From JAHEJX01 sp041605955 (lineage in GTDB: Bacteria; Actinomycetota; Acidimicrobiia; Spongiisociales; UBA5794), in NCBI GenBank assembly GCA_041605955.1, contig JBFIXI010000008.1, positions 1-64,000 on the forward strand: a stretch of 64,000 nt of DNA, written 5' to 3'. Both the position numbers and the translations under genes were made by a program. Positions 33,017-41,742 of the stretch are shown here, piece after piece; within the stretch, counting starts at the first letter, position 1, and each line of letters begins with the position of its first letter. The notes under the pieces were generated by a model. That model searched no databases. It had not been told where the DNA came from and saw nothing but the letters and a program-made list of their open reading frames with translations.

Positions 33017-33853
33017 ATGAAGCTCGCCATCGATGTACCCAACTTCGGGGCGTATGCGGACCCTGCGGTGATCACCGGGTTGGCTCGCGACGTCGAAGAA
33101 GCCGGTTGGGACGGACTGTCGTTGTGGGATCACATCCTCTACTTCTCCGGCAATCCGGTCGGTGATCCGTGGGTTCTGTTGACAGCAGCTGCGGCGGCGA
33201 CCGAGCGCATCAAGCTGATGTCGATGGTGACTCCCCTCCCCCGCCGCCGGCCATGGGTGCTTGCCCGGCAATGTGTGACCCTCGACCACCTCTCGGGAGG
33301 ACGCCTGATTCTGGGGGTCGGCATCGGCTACCCGCCCGAGCCCGAGTTCGCCGCCTTCGGCGAAGAGACCGATGAGCGCACCCGGGCGGACATGCTCGAT
33401 GAGGGCCTGGCCATCATCACCGGCATGTGGAGCGGCCGACCCTTCGGCTTCGACGGGGCGCATTACAAGCTGGACGAGAACGTATTCGAGCCCACCCCCG
33501 TCCAGCAACCACGAATCCCGATATGGGTCGCCGGAATGTGGCCGTTTCGCCGCCCCTTCCGCCGGGCGGCCCAGTGGGACGGCGTCGCCCCGATTCTCTT
33601 CGAGGACGGCGCTCCCAAAGGTATCGCTCCGGAAGATCTACGCGAGATCTTGAGCTACGTCGAGGAACACCGCACCAGGGCCGGACCGTACGACGTCGTG
33701 ATAGGGCTGGGCCTGCCCCGCGACCCCGGCGCCGCGGGAGACCTGATGGCGGCGTTCGGAAGAGCCGGCGCCACCTGGATGCGAATCATGCCCGACTACG
33801 GGGAGGACCCTGCTGAGTTCCGGGCCCGGATACGTTCCGGCCCTCCAAGCTGA
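33017..33853 (+). CDS. Luciferase-like (LLM) F420- or FMN-dependent oxidoreductase
   Basis: A 278-residue TIM-barrel flavin/F420 enzyme. The N-terminus is MKLAIDVPNFGAYADPAV, followed by EAGWDGLSLWDHI, TERIKLMSMVTPLPRRRPWVLARQCVTLDHLSGGRLILGVGIGYPP across positions 33190-33340 and PRIPIWVAGMWP. F420 use is plausible in an actinobacterium but not proven. The ATG at 33017 is set by the -10 box. It stands 53 bp after LigC but with its own promoter. Confidence 0.87.
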   Translation: MKLAIDVPNFGAYADPAVITGLARDVEEAGWDGLSLWDHILYFSGNPVGDPWVLLTAAAAATERIKLMSMVTPLPRRRPWVLARQCVTLDHLSGGRLILGVGIGYPPEPEFAAFGEETDERTRADMLDEGLAIITGMWSGRPFGFDGAHYKLDENVFEPTPVQQPRIPIWVAGMWPFRRPFRRAAQWDGVAPILFEDGAPKGIAPEDLREILSYVEEHRTRAGPYDVVIGLGLPRDPGAAGDLMAAFGRAGATWMRIMPDYGEDPAEFRARIRSGPPS

Positions 33854-33889
33854 CCAGCGTGTCGGACTGCTGTCCGCTTCCCAAGACGA

Positions 33890-34531
33890 TCAGCTGCGCG
33901 CTCCAACGCCTGACGGCACCGCCGGGTAGTCGTGGCGGAACATGAGAGCGATGCGGGGGCGGGCCTGGGCGACTTTGGGAACGGTGTGCTCCCACGTGCG
34001 TTGGCAGGAGCCTCCCATCACGATCAGGTCGCCGTGGCCGAGTGAGAAGCTGAGCGACTTACCCCCGCCGCGAGGTCGCAGCAGGAAGCGGCGGGGCCCT
34101 GCCAGCGATACGGTGGCGACGAGGGCGTCGGGCAGATCGCGCGCCACCCGGTCGCCGTGCCAGGCGACGCTGTCGTTGCCGTCGCGGTAGAAGCCGGCCG
34201 ATACCCGATCGAGCCTCACTCCGTAACGCCGCGATAGAGCCTCGACGAGTTCTCCGACGACCGGGTCGATGCCCCCGTCGATACGCGCCGTGAGCCGTGG
34301 CGTCCGCACCACCTTGTCGTACATGACCACCTGTGGACTGGACCATTCGGCCCCGTCGCGCACCGTAGCGAACAGTCGCTCGTCCCCACCGAGGAAGCTA
34401 CGTTGATAGTCCACCCAGGCATCGCGGCCCAGAGACACCCTCTCCACCCCCCGAAATGAGGTGTCAATCCGGACCTCGGCCTCCGCAAACAACGTCGCTT
34501 GGGCAATATCAGCAGCGGCGACATCGAACAT
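33890..34531 (-). CDS. alkB: AlkB-type 2-oxoglutarate/Fe(II)-dependent dealkylase
   Basis: Direct reversal of alkylation damage on nucleic-acid bases using 2-oxoglutarate, O2 and Fe(II). The 213-residue protein has the iron ligands in SVAWHGDR (HxD) and WEHTVPKV (distal His), and the 2-oxoglutarate-binding Arg in RPRIALMFR. The YDKVVRTPRLTA segment is typical of this AlkB group. The start codon is 7 nt after TAGAGT, so the message is leaderless. It is next to a GNAT gene read the other way; LigC lies 1 kb away. Confidence 0.88.
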   Translation of the reverse strand: MFDVAAADIAQATLFAEAEVRIDTSFRGVERVSLGRDAWVDYQRSFLGGDERLFATVRDGAEWSSPQVVMYDKVVRTPRLTARIDGGIDPVVGELVEALSRRYGVRLDRVSAGFYRDGNDSVAWHGDRVARDLPDALVATVSLAGPRRFLLRPRGGGKSLSFSLGHGDLIVMGGSCQRTWEHTVPKVAQARPRIALMFRHDYPAVPSGVGARS

Positions 34532-34538
34532 ACGTTCG

Positions 34539-34544
34539 ACTCTA
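34539..34544 (-). promoter_or_regulatory. -10 box of leaderless alkB gene
   Basis: TAGAGT, 7 nt before the ATG at 34531. Confidence 0.55.
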
Positions 34545-34611
34545 GTGCCGCCGGGCCCACTCCGCTAGCGGCAGCCCGCTACGTGCCGCGGCCGGCGTGA
34601 ATTCGGCCCGG

Positions 34612-34617
34612 TAGCTT
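34612..34617 (+). promoter_or_regulatory. -10 box of leaderless GNAT gene
   Basis: TAGCTT, 6 nt before the GTG at 34624. Confidence 0.55.
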
Positions 34618-34623
34618 TCGATC

Positions 34624-35058
34624 GTGATCCGTGCCTACGAACCCGGCGACGAACAGGACGTGATCCGCGTGTGGCTCGCTGCGACGATTCCCGGCCAGTC
34701 GTTTTTGCCCGAAGAGCACTGGCGGGCGATGGAGCCGGAGATTCGAGCGCTCATCCCGATGACGCAGTCATGGGTGGCTGTGGAGAATGGCGAGCTGGTC
34801 GCCTTCGCCTCGCTGCTCGGCAACATGATCGGTGGGTTGTTCGCGCATCCCGATCATCAAGGGAAGGGCCATGGCCGGGCGCTGATCGAGCACGTCCGGA
34901 GCCGTTTCGACCCGCTCTTGGTGGAGGTCTTCGAGGCGAACGCAGCAGCGATCGGCTTCTACAGAAGCTGCGGATTCGTAGATCACGAGCGGCGGATGGA
35001 CCCGCCCTCAGGGCTGGCCCAGCTGATCCTCCGACTCGAGGATCCGACTGAGGACTGA
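34624..35058 (+). CDS. GNAT-family N-acetyltransferase
   Basis: A 144-residue acetyltransferase. The acetyl-CoA loop is GLFAHPDHQGKGHGRALIEHV (Q/RxxGxG/A), and the C-terminal strand is LVEVFEANAAAIGFYRSCGF. The N-terminus (IRAYEPGDEQDVIRVW) is standard GNAT. Substrate unknown. The GTG start follows a leaderless -10 box. Confidence 0.85.
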   Translation: MIRAYEPGDEQDVIRVWLAATIPGQSFLPEEHWRAMEPEIRALIPMTQSWVAVENGELVAFASLLGNMIGGLFAHPDHQGKGHGRALIEHVRSRFDPLLVEVFEANAAAIGFYRSCGFVDHERRMDPPSGLAQLILRLEDPTED

Positions 35059-35147
35059 ATGGCCCGCCGGCACAAGCCCTGGGCTCTCTTGACCACACCC
35101 CACGCTCAGCAGGGTCTCGATGCATCTGCGACCGAGGTAGAGCTGCG

Positions 35148-35507
35148 CTAGCCGCTCGCCGCCTCTCCGGTGCCGACCCACGAGTCCCACGGCAATTCTG
35201 ATGTACCGCTGACTCGCACAACGACAGTTCCGGCCTCGTCTTGGCCGGGACTGAGGATTGCGGTGGCACTCCCCTCCTTGCGGAGGGCAGTGAGTGTGAC
35301 CGGTCCGGACCACCATCCCATGGCGGCGTCCTCGGGGCGGTACAACTCTCCACGGAAAGGCTCGACTCGGGACCCGGTCGCAGTGAGCCGGGCGGGGACT
35401 ATGTCCCACGTGACGCCGTCGGGGCCGGAAATCCGTACCAGGCCTTCGAATGTAGGCAGGGGCGCAGACTCGGTTCCGGTAGGCGCTTCAGGCGGCGGGA
35501 CAGTCAT
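35148..35507 (-). CDS. Conserved-looking small protein, function unknown
   Basis: A 119-residue protein starting MTVPPPEAPTG, Pro-rich at first, then VRISGPDGVTWDIVPARLTATGSRVEPF and a C-terminal strand pair ending VRVSGTSELPWDSWVG. The fold looks all-beta. No family is recognised. The ATG at 35507 is 7 nt after TAGGCT (35515-35520); the longer start at 35525 would precede that box. Confidence 0.5.
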   Translation of the reverse strand: MTVPPPEAPTGTESAPLPTFEGLVRISGPDGVTWDIVPARLTATGSRVEPFRGELYRPEDAAMGWWSGPVTLTALRKEGSATAILSPGQDEAGTVVVRVSGTSELPWDSWVGTGEAASG

Positions 35508-35514
35508 CGGCGAG

Positions 35515-35520
35515 AGCCTA
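35515..35520 (-). promoter_or_regulatory. -10 box of leaderless hypothetical gene
   Basis: TAGGCT, 7 nt before the ATG at 35507. Confidence 0.5.
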
Positions 35521-35573
35521 CCCAAGCCGCCGTGAAGTCAAGCTCGTCATGCCGCCTATCCCAGCCAGTTCGT

Positions 35574-37370
35574 TCAGTCGACCCGGGACAGGATCACCGC
35601 CGAATAGGGCGCCAACCCGATGCTCACCCTGGCCGGCATCGAATGCAGCGGGGCTTCCCTCGCCTCCACTTGGTCGGAGCCGCTCCCCTCGAAGGACTCG
35701 TCGTAGGCGGGCGCGTCGCTGTCGAAGACCACCCGCCAACGGCCGGCCGCCGGCACCCCGATCTCGTACACCGGATAACGTCGGTTGGCGAAGTTGGCCA
35801 CCACGACCACATCGTCACCTGGGCCGGCATCATCCCAGCGGTGATAGCCGACGACCTTGTCCCAGTCGTTCACATGATGAACGTGGGCATGCTGGCCCAG
35901 CAGACCACGTGAGTTGCCGGCGATGTTGCGCCGCAACGCGATCAGGTCTCGGTAGAGCTGGACGATGCCGGCGTGGGTATCGAGGCGGCTCCAGTCGATC
36001 GGATCGTCGTCACGGAACCACTGATCCTCGAGCAACTCCTGGCCCTGGAACATCATCGGAACTCCGGGAGCTGTGAACACCAAGGCGGCGCCGAGTGTCG
36101 AGCGTTTGCGTGCGTGCCAGCCGTCGGCATTGCCAGGCCAGATCTCCTCCGGGACCCGGGCGCTGCCGTTGGCTACCTCATCGTGAGACTCGGTGTATAC
36201 GACCCGAGCAAATGCATCGGCTCCGTAGCGATGATCGATCGCCCGCGCCACCGCCCGCATATCGCGTCTTGCATCGTCGATCTCGGTCAGCGCCGCCCGA
36301 ATCGGGTGGACGAACTGCGAATCCCACTGCGCGTCGAAGCCGGCGCCCCCTTCATCGGTCGGTGCAGTCAGCGCCGGTTCATCACGCAGGTCTTCGGCGA
36401 TCGACACCTTCCACGGCTGGCGCGAGTCGATCTCGTCGTTGATGTCGCGTATGACGCGCCACCCGTCGGGGAGGTCGGCACCCGGGTCCGAGCCGCCCCA
36501 CACGTTGCGAATGTACGACGTGGCGTCCCAGCGGAGGCCGTCGATGCGGCAATCCTCCAGCCACATCAGCGCGTTGTCACGCAGGTATCGGCGGACTTCC
36601 TCCCGTCCATAGTCGGGGCGGGTATCGCCCCACGGGGTGTGGCGGCGCCAGTCGTTGTAGAAGTAGATGCCCCCGCCTTCGTCTTCGCTCCAGCCGTCGA
36701 AGCGCCACAGGTCGAGGTCCGAAGGCCCCAGATGGTTGTAGACAACGTCCATGATGACCGCCATGCCCGCCTCGTGGGCGGCCTTGACGAACTCCTTGAA
36801 CGCGTCTGGCCCGCCGTAATCGCTCTCGATCGCAAACGGATGGGCCGGGTTGTAACCCCACGAACGCTCACCGGGGAACTCCATCGGGGGCATCAGCTCG
36901 ATCACGTTGATGCCTAGTTGTCGCAGATGGTCGAGGCGCCGGATCGCCGAGGTGAAGTCACCGGGCTCGTCACCCGGAGGATCGGTGAACGTCCCCAGGT
37001 GCATCTCGTAGATGACCATCTCGTTCCACGGCGGGGTCCGGTAGTTGTCGGGAACCAGCCAGTCGTACTCCTCCGGAGGACGGACGACTGCATTGCCGAC
37101 ACTGCTGGTCACCTGTCTGGCGTACGGATCCAGCCGATACAGCGCCTCCTCGCCAGCATGAACGAGAAACTGATACTCGTCGCCGGGAGCAGCTCCATCG
37201 ACGCGACCTGCCCACAGGCCGCCCTCCTCTTGCGCGAGCGGGTGCTCCCCTTCCTTCCAGTCGTTGAAGGTACCCACGACCTCGACCGCCGTGGCGTGCG
37301 GGGCCCAGGCACGGAACGACGCGCCACTTCTGTCGGCGATGGCTCCCATTTCGGCTTTGGCAGCGGTCAC
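35574..37370 (-). CDS. GH13 alpha-glucan enzyme with CBM48 (branching-enzyme-like)
   Basis: A 598-residue glycoside hydrolase. The N-terminal CBM48-like domain (FRAWAPHATAVEVVGTFNDW) is followed by the GH13 barrel: MDVVYNHLG, the nucleophile Asp in GLRWDATSYIRN, the acid/base Glu in SIAEDL, and the transition-state stabiliser in YTESHDEVANG. GQELLEDQWF is branching-enzyme-like. It would act on glycogen-type glucan. The GTG at 37370 follows GGGAGG. The longer start at 37439 overlaps a TACGAT -10 box, so it is unlikely. The leader has a direct repeat. Confidence 0.82.
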   Translation of the reverse strand: MTAAKAEMGAIADRSGASFRAWAPHATAVEVVGTFNDWKEGEHPLAQEEGGLWAGRVDGAAPGDEYQFLVHAGEEALYRLDPYARQVTSSVGNAVVRPPEEYDWLVPDNYRTPPWNEMVIYEMHLGTFTDPPGDEPGDFTSAIRRLDHLRQLGINVIELMPPMEFPGERSWGYNPAHPFAIESDYGGPDAFKEFVKAAHEAGMAVIMDVVYNHLGPSDLDLWRFDGWSEDEGGGIYFYNDWRRHTPWGDTRPDYGREEVRRYLRDNALMWLEDCRIDGLRWDATSYIRNVWGGSDPGADLPDGWRVIRDINDEIDSRQPWKVSIAEDLRDEPALTAPTDEGGAGFDAQWDSQFVHPIRAALTEIDDARRDMRAVARAIDHRYGADAFARVVYTESHDEVANGSARVPEEIWPGNADGWHARKRSTLGAALVFTAPGVPMMFQGQELLEDQWFRDDDPIDWSRLDTHAGIVQLYRDLIALRRNIAGNSRGLLGQHAHVHHVNDWDKVVGYHRWDDAGPGDDVVVVANFANRRYPVYEIGVPAAGRWRVVFDSDAPAYDESFEGSGSDQVEAREAPLHSMPARVSIGLAPYSAVILSRVD

Positions 37371-37377
37371 GGCACCT

Positions 37378-37418
37378 CCCAGTTCCTTCGGCCGGTTCGT
37401 TTGACCCAATTCCTTCGG
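37378..37418 (-). repeat. Direct 14-bp repeat in the GH13 leader
   Basis: CCGAAGGAACTGGG and CCGAAGGAATTGGG (minus strand) at 37378-37391 and 37405-37418, one mismatch, 27 bp apart. Both lie between the TACGAT box and the GTG at 37370. Each contains AAGGA, so they may be alternative ribosome-entry or protein-binding sites. Confidence 0.4.
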
Positions 37419-37493
37419 CGCGACTACCGGTCGCCGCATCGTACGGCATCATCCGCCAGCAAGTGGCGAGCCCGCCCGAGCGCGGATGCTCGC

Positions 37494-37499
37494 TAGCCT
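37494..37499 (+). promoter_or_regulatory. -10 box of leaderless cyclic-DPG-synthetase-like gene
   Basis: TAGCCT, 6 nt before the ATG at 37506. Confidence 0.55.
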
Positions 37500-37505
37500 G
37501 GCGTT

Positions 37506-38828
37506 ATGTCAGAGCCGCGACCCGTGATCGTTCTCGGCGCGGCCGGACGTGATTTCCACAACTTCAACCTGCTGTATCGCGACGACCCTTCTCACCGCGT
37601 CGTCGCTTTCACCGCTACCCAGATTCCCGACATCGCCGACCGGCGATATCCGCCCGGGCTGGCCGGGCCGCACTACCCGGACGGGATCCCGATCCATCCC
37701 GAGGAGGACTTGGAGGCGCTGATCGCCGAGCACGGCGTCGAGCTGGTTGTCTTCAGCTATAGCGACGTCAGTCACGAGCACGTGATGCATCTAGCTGCGC
37801 GGGCCAATGCCGCCGGCGCCGACTTCATGCTGCCCGGTGACTCCACTTCGTTGCAGTCGGCCCGGCCGGTGGTTTCGGTGACGGCGGTCCGTACTGGAGC
37901 CGGCAAGAGCCAGACATCCCGCAAGATTCGCGCCGTTACCGCGGCCGCCGGAGTACGAGTGGCTGCCATTCGCCACCCCATGCCGTACGGCAATCTGCTG
38001 CTGCAACGACTGCAGCGGTTCGCTGCGTTCGAGGAGCTCGATGCGGCCGACGTGACCATCGAAGAGCGCGAGGAGTACGAACCGTATCTGCGCGACGGCG
38101 CCGTCATCTACGCAGGCATCGACTACGCAGCCATCTTGCAGGCGGCGGAAGCTGAAGCCGACCTGATCATCTGGGACGGAGGCAACAACGACACCCCGTT
38201 CATCCGCCCGGACGTCGACCTATGTGTGGTAGATCCACATCGAGCGGGCCACGAGCTTCGGTATTGGCCGGGTGAAGCCAACCTCCGTCGCGCCAGCGCC
38301 GTGATCATCAACAAGGTCGAAACTGCTGAGCCGGCGGCGTTGGAACAGCTCAGGCAGACGATCTCTGAGGTCAACCCGAAGGCGACCGTCACCGAAGCCG
38401 CCTCGGTGGTCCGCGTGGATGATCCCGCTCGGATCAAGGGCCAGCGGGTCCTGGTCGTCGAAGACGGGCCGACGACCACCCACGGCGAGATGCCCTATGG
38501 CGCCGGGTGGGTAGCAGCCAATCAGTATGGGGCGGTCGAGATCGTTGATCCTCGGCCTTACGCCACCGGCTCCATCGTCGACGTGTTCGCCGACTATCCC
38601 CACCTCGAACGGGTGCTGCCCGCGGTGGGCTACGGGACGGAGCAACGCCGGGATCTGCGGGAGACCATCCACCGGGCTGCGGAGGACCTCGACGTCATCG
38701 TGATCGGGACGCCCATCGACCTGGCTCGTGTCCTCGATCTCGAGGTACCCAGCGTTCAGGTCTACTACGACCTCGAGGAGCGCCGCGGGCCAACGGTCGC
38801 TGAGCTGCTGCGGCCGTTGTTGCCCTGA
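37506..38828 (+). CDS. Cyclic-2,3-diphosphoglycerate-synthetase-like GTPase
   Basis: A 440-residue P-loop protein. It starts VIVLGAAGRDFHNFNLLY, with the P-loop in TAVRTGAGKSQTSR, IWDGGNNDTPF, VDPHRAGHELRYWPGEANLRRAS and INKVETA. This is the arrangement of archaeal cyclic-2,3-DPG synthetase and its bacterial relatives. The archaeal enzyme makes a thermoprotective phosphate ester; the bacterial role is not known. The transcript is leaderless. It is divergent from the GH13 gene. Confidence 0.8.
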   Translation: MSEPRPVIVLGAAGRDFHNFNLLYRDDPSHRVVAFTATQIPDIADRRYPPGLAGPHYPDGIPIHPEEDLEALIAEHGVELVVFSYSDVSHEHVMHLAARANAAGADFMLPGDSTSLQSARPVVSVTAVRTGAGKSQTSRKIRAVTAAAGVRVAAIRHPMPYGNLLLQRLQRFAAFEELDAADVTIEEREEYEPYLRDGAVIYAGIDYAAILQAAEAEADLIIWDGGNNDTPFIRPDVDLCVVDPHRAGHELRYWPGEANLRRASAVIINKVETAEPAALEQLRQTISEVNPKATVTEAASVVRVDDPARIKGQRVLVVEDGPTTTHGEMPYGAGWVAANQYGAVEIVDPRPYATGSIVDVFADYPHLERVLPAVGYGTEQRRDLRETIHRAAEDLDVIVIGTPIDLARVLDLEVPSVQVYYDLEERRGPTVAELLRPLLP

Positions 38829-39024
38829 GCTGAGTCGGCGGAGCAAGGCGCTCACCACCTCAAACGTCGCCGATCTCCACGGCGAGCTCCGCAGCGGTCC
38901 GCGCCCAATTTGGGGTCTTATCGGGCCCTTGGCGTTGTGATACTTTCCGCGCACGCACCAGGGACCTCCGGGGCGCATTTGTCGTCGAGGTCATTCCTCG
39001 CAGGGCACGAAGGACAGCCGACCT

Positions 39025-41652
39025 TTGCATGATGTCATCTCCCCCGGTGACACTGATGTCACGCCGCCGGGCGCCTTCCCGGCTGCGGCGTCCGCCGGCG
39101 ATGAGCTCGCCGGGCAATCCGCTGCCGGTCAGGCGACGGCTTTCCCCCTGACGGCACGGAATCCAGCGGTAGCACGGCGCGCCGGCCTCGCTCCGCGGCG
39201 GCGTTATCGTCTCCGCACCTCAGCGGGAGCGGCTGAGCCTGCGACGGCCGGAACCTCCACCCGGACGCCGCCGGCGGCCGGCTACACAAGGTCGCCGGTG
39301 TATGTGCTGTCGCTCGTGGTGGGCCTCACTCTCATCGTTGTCGGGTTTCTGATCTCGGCGGCTCTGGACGACACGATCGCCGGTTTTGTTGCCGACGTCG
39401 TCGATCACACATCGACCTGGCCTGAGGCCGTGCGGCTGGCTCCGGCTGCGCTGGCACTGACGACGCAGCTCGTAGTTGTAGTGACACTCAACGGCTGGCT
39501 GCTCGTCACCCGTCGTTTCCGCCGCTTCATCCTGATGAACTTGGCGGTCGCACTGTCTTCCGTCTTGGCCTCCGCGCTGGTCCTGGTCATGGACTCGCTG
39601 TCGACTGGGCTGGGATTCGAGCGGGATGCTGCCGCCATCTTTGTCCCCTCCGTGGCGAACGTGGTTGCCGCCGCCACGATCTTGCGTCCCTGGATCTCAA
39701 CTCGGGCCTTTCGTTGGCTGGTCATCGCTGCCGGCTGGATGGGCCTGGCAGTGGTGTGGTCCGCCGGTCACACATCGCCGTGGGCGGCGCTGCCTCCGCT
39801 ACCGGTGAGCGTCGCAGAAGCCCAGCTGTCGGGAGCCGTGGCCATCATTGGCGTCGGTATCACGGCAGGCTCGTTGGTGGCGTTGGCCTTCAAGACGCCG
39901 GGCCAGATCGCGTCCCCGTCCCTACTGGTCGCAGCGCTCACCCGCCACGGACTCGATGTCGCCGAGGTGAGCCCTGCGAAGGTCGACGCCCGCGGCTCTC
40001 GCCCCTGGCGGGGGGTCACCTGGGACGGGCGACGACTCTTCATCAAGACCCTGAGCGCCGAGCAGCGAGCCGCCGACCTGCTCTACCGCATGTGGAGAGC
40101 GCTTGCGCTGAAGCGCTCTGGAGATCGCGAGCCCTTCACTTCGTTGCGGCGGGCGGTGGAGCACGAGGCGTTCTTGGCGCTGGCGGCGGCATCGCGCAGC
40201 GTCCGGACTCCACCGCTGCTTGCGATGGGCGAGTTGACTCATGGCTCGTTCTTCCTCGCTTATGAGGAACTGCCGGGAACGTCTCTCGACCGCCTGAATC
40301 GGGCCGAGTTGACCGATGAGCTGGTCGCGCAGGTCTTTGACCAGCTGACGGCTTTGCGCAGGTCGGGGATCGCTCACCGCGATCTACGGTCGGCGAACAT
40401 CTTGATTGATGCCCACGGCGCCCCGTGGATCATCGATTTTGGTTTCGCGGAGCTCACCATGGACGAGGAGCTGCTCGATCGAGATGTCGCCCAGCTGGTC
40501 GCCGCGCTGGGCTCCCAGCTCGGCCCCGAACGAACCACCCCCCTGGCTCTCGCCTGCCTCGGCCCCGAAAGGTTGGCTGCCGGGCTGGCTTGGCTTCAGC
40601 CGCATTCGCTGGGTGCGGCGACACGCCACGCCCTCGGCAGCGATGCGGCGGTCCATCGACTACGCGAGCGGATGCGAACATTGGCCGGCATCGAGGAGCT
40701 CATCGTCCCGGACGTCAGGCGAGTCTCGTGGCGGCAGATGCTCATGGTGGGCTCTTTGGCCGCGGCTCTGGTGTTGCTGGCCGGCCAGATCTCTGACTTT
40801 GCTGCCCTGTGGCACAACCTCGGAGAGATCGACCGGCGGCTAGTGGTCCTCACCCTGGTGGCGTCGGCGGCCACGTACGTTGGCGCAACGCTCGGCGTGA
40901 TGGGGGCAGTCGCGCAGCGCATCCGTTTCCTGCCGACTCTGACCGCGCAATTGGCGTCGTCGTTCACGAACCGCCTCACGCCGGCTCGCCTGGGAGGAAT
41001 GGCGACCAACGTGAGATTTCTGATTCGTCGCGGCGTTCCCGGCCCAGCGGCCGTCTCTGCGATCGGATTGAACACCGTAGTCGGCTTCGGTATCCACATC
41101 CTGATGCTGAGCGGAGCCGCCTGGGCGGCGGGTCGATCCCCCGGCGAGGTCTCCGTCCCCACCCCATCCGCCGGAACCCTCATGGTCTTGGTGGCCGTCA
41201 TCGTCGTCGTCTCAGTGACGACCTACTTCACCCCGTTCGGCAATCGTCTCCTCCGCGAGCACCTGCTTCCCAGCCTCCGAGCGGCCATCGCCGCGATGGT
41301 TGCAGTCAGCCGCCGCCCGGCGCGCCTCGTCCAGCTGATTGCCGGTTCGGTGCTGGTGACCGGGGCCTACACGATTGCGATGCTCTTCTCCCTCCAGGCC
41401 GTTGGCAGCGACGTGGGCCTGGCTGCGGCCGCATTCGCCTATTTAGCGGGCTCGGCGGTTGCGACGGCGGCCCCTACCCCAGGGGGCTTGGGGGTGGTAG
41501 AAGCAACTTTGGTAGCCGTTTACGCCGCCATCGGCGTACAGGCCGAAGTGGCACTCCTGGCGGTCGTCCTCTTCCGATTGGCCACGTATTGGCTGCCGAT
41601 CGTGCCCGGATGGCTGGCGCTCAACCACCTGACCAGGACCGGCCAGCTATGA
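39025..41652 (+). CDS. Fusion of a kinase-like domain with an MprF/flippase-type membrane domain
   Basis: An 875-residue membrane protein. Residues 1-90 are low-complexity. Four to six spans follow (YVLSLVVGLTLIVVGFLISA and others), then a cytoplasmic kinase-like region (about 300-540) with IKTLSAEQRAADLLYR, YEELPGTSLDRL, the catalytic IAHRDLRSANILID and the metal-binding IIDFGFAEL. A second membrane block has the lysylphosphatidylglycerol-synthase-like signature (AQLASSFTNRLTPARLGGMATNVRFL and TPGGLGVVEATLVAVY). It starts at a TTG with AAGGA upstream. Likely substrates are lipid-linked; function unknown. Confidence 0.75.
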   Translation: MHDVISPGDTDVTPPGAFPAAASAGDELAGQSAAGQATAFPLTARNPAVARRAGLAPRRRYRLRTSAGAAEPATAGTSTRTPPAAGYTRSPVYVLSLVVGLTLIVVGFLISAALDDTIAGFVADVVDHTSTWPEAVRLAPAALALTTQLVVVVTLNGWLLVTRRFRRFILMNLAVALSSVLASALVLVMDSLSTGLGFERDAAAIFVPSVANVVAAATILRPWISTRAFRWLVIAAGWMGLAVVWSAGHTSPWAALPPLPVSVAEAQLSGAVAIIGVGITAGSLVALAFKTPGQIASPSLLVAALTRHGLDVAEVSPAKVDARGSRPWRGVTWDGRRLFIKTLSAEQRAADLLYRMWRALALKRSGDREPFTSLRRAVEHEAFLALAAASRSVRTPPLLAMGELTHGSFFLAYEELPGTSLDRLNRAELTDELVAQVFDQLTALRRSGIAHRDLRSANILIDAHGAPWIIDFGFAELTMDEELLDRDVAQLVAALGSQLGPERTTPLALACLGPERLAAGLAWLQPHSLGAATRHALGSDAAVHRLRERMRTLAGIEELIVPDVRRVSWRQMLMVGSLAAALVLLAGQISDFAALWHNLGEIDRRLVVLTLVASAATYVGATLGVMGAVAQRIRFLPTLTAQLASSFTNRLTPARLGGMATNVRFLIRRGVPGPAAVSAIGLNTVVGFGIHILMLSGAAWAAGRSPGEVSVPTPSAGTLMVLVAVIVVVSVTTYFTPFGNRLLREHLLPSLRAAIAAMVAVSRRPARLVQLIAGSVLVTGAYTIAMLFSLQAVGSDVGLAAAAFAYLAGSAVATAAPTPGGLGVVEATLVAVYAAIGVQAEVALLAVVLFRLATYWLPIVPGWLALNHLTRTGQL

Positions 41653-41742
41653 CGCTCCGCAAGGGATTTGCCCGCCGGCGGTGAGTTGCACGGCGCCGCC
41701 GACTCTGTCAGGTTGTGGCGACCGGCTAGTGGAAGTCCCCGT

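Noticed and set aside
38961..38977. GGGACCTCCGG-like sequence before the kinase-flippase gene as a DosR box
   Set aside because: Only the left half resembles the box, and no clear -10 follows at 19-20 bp.
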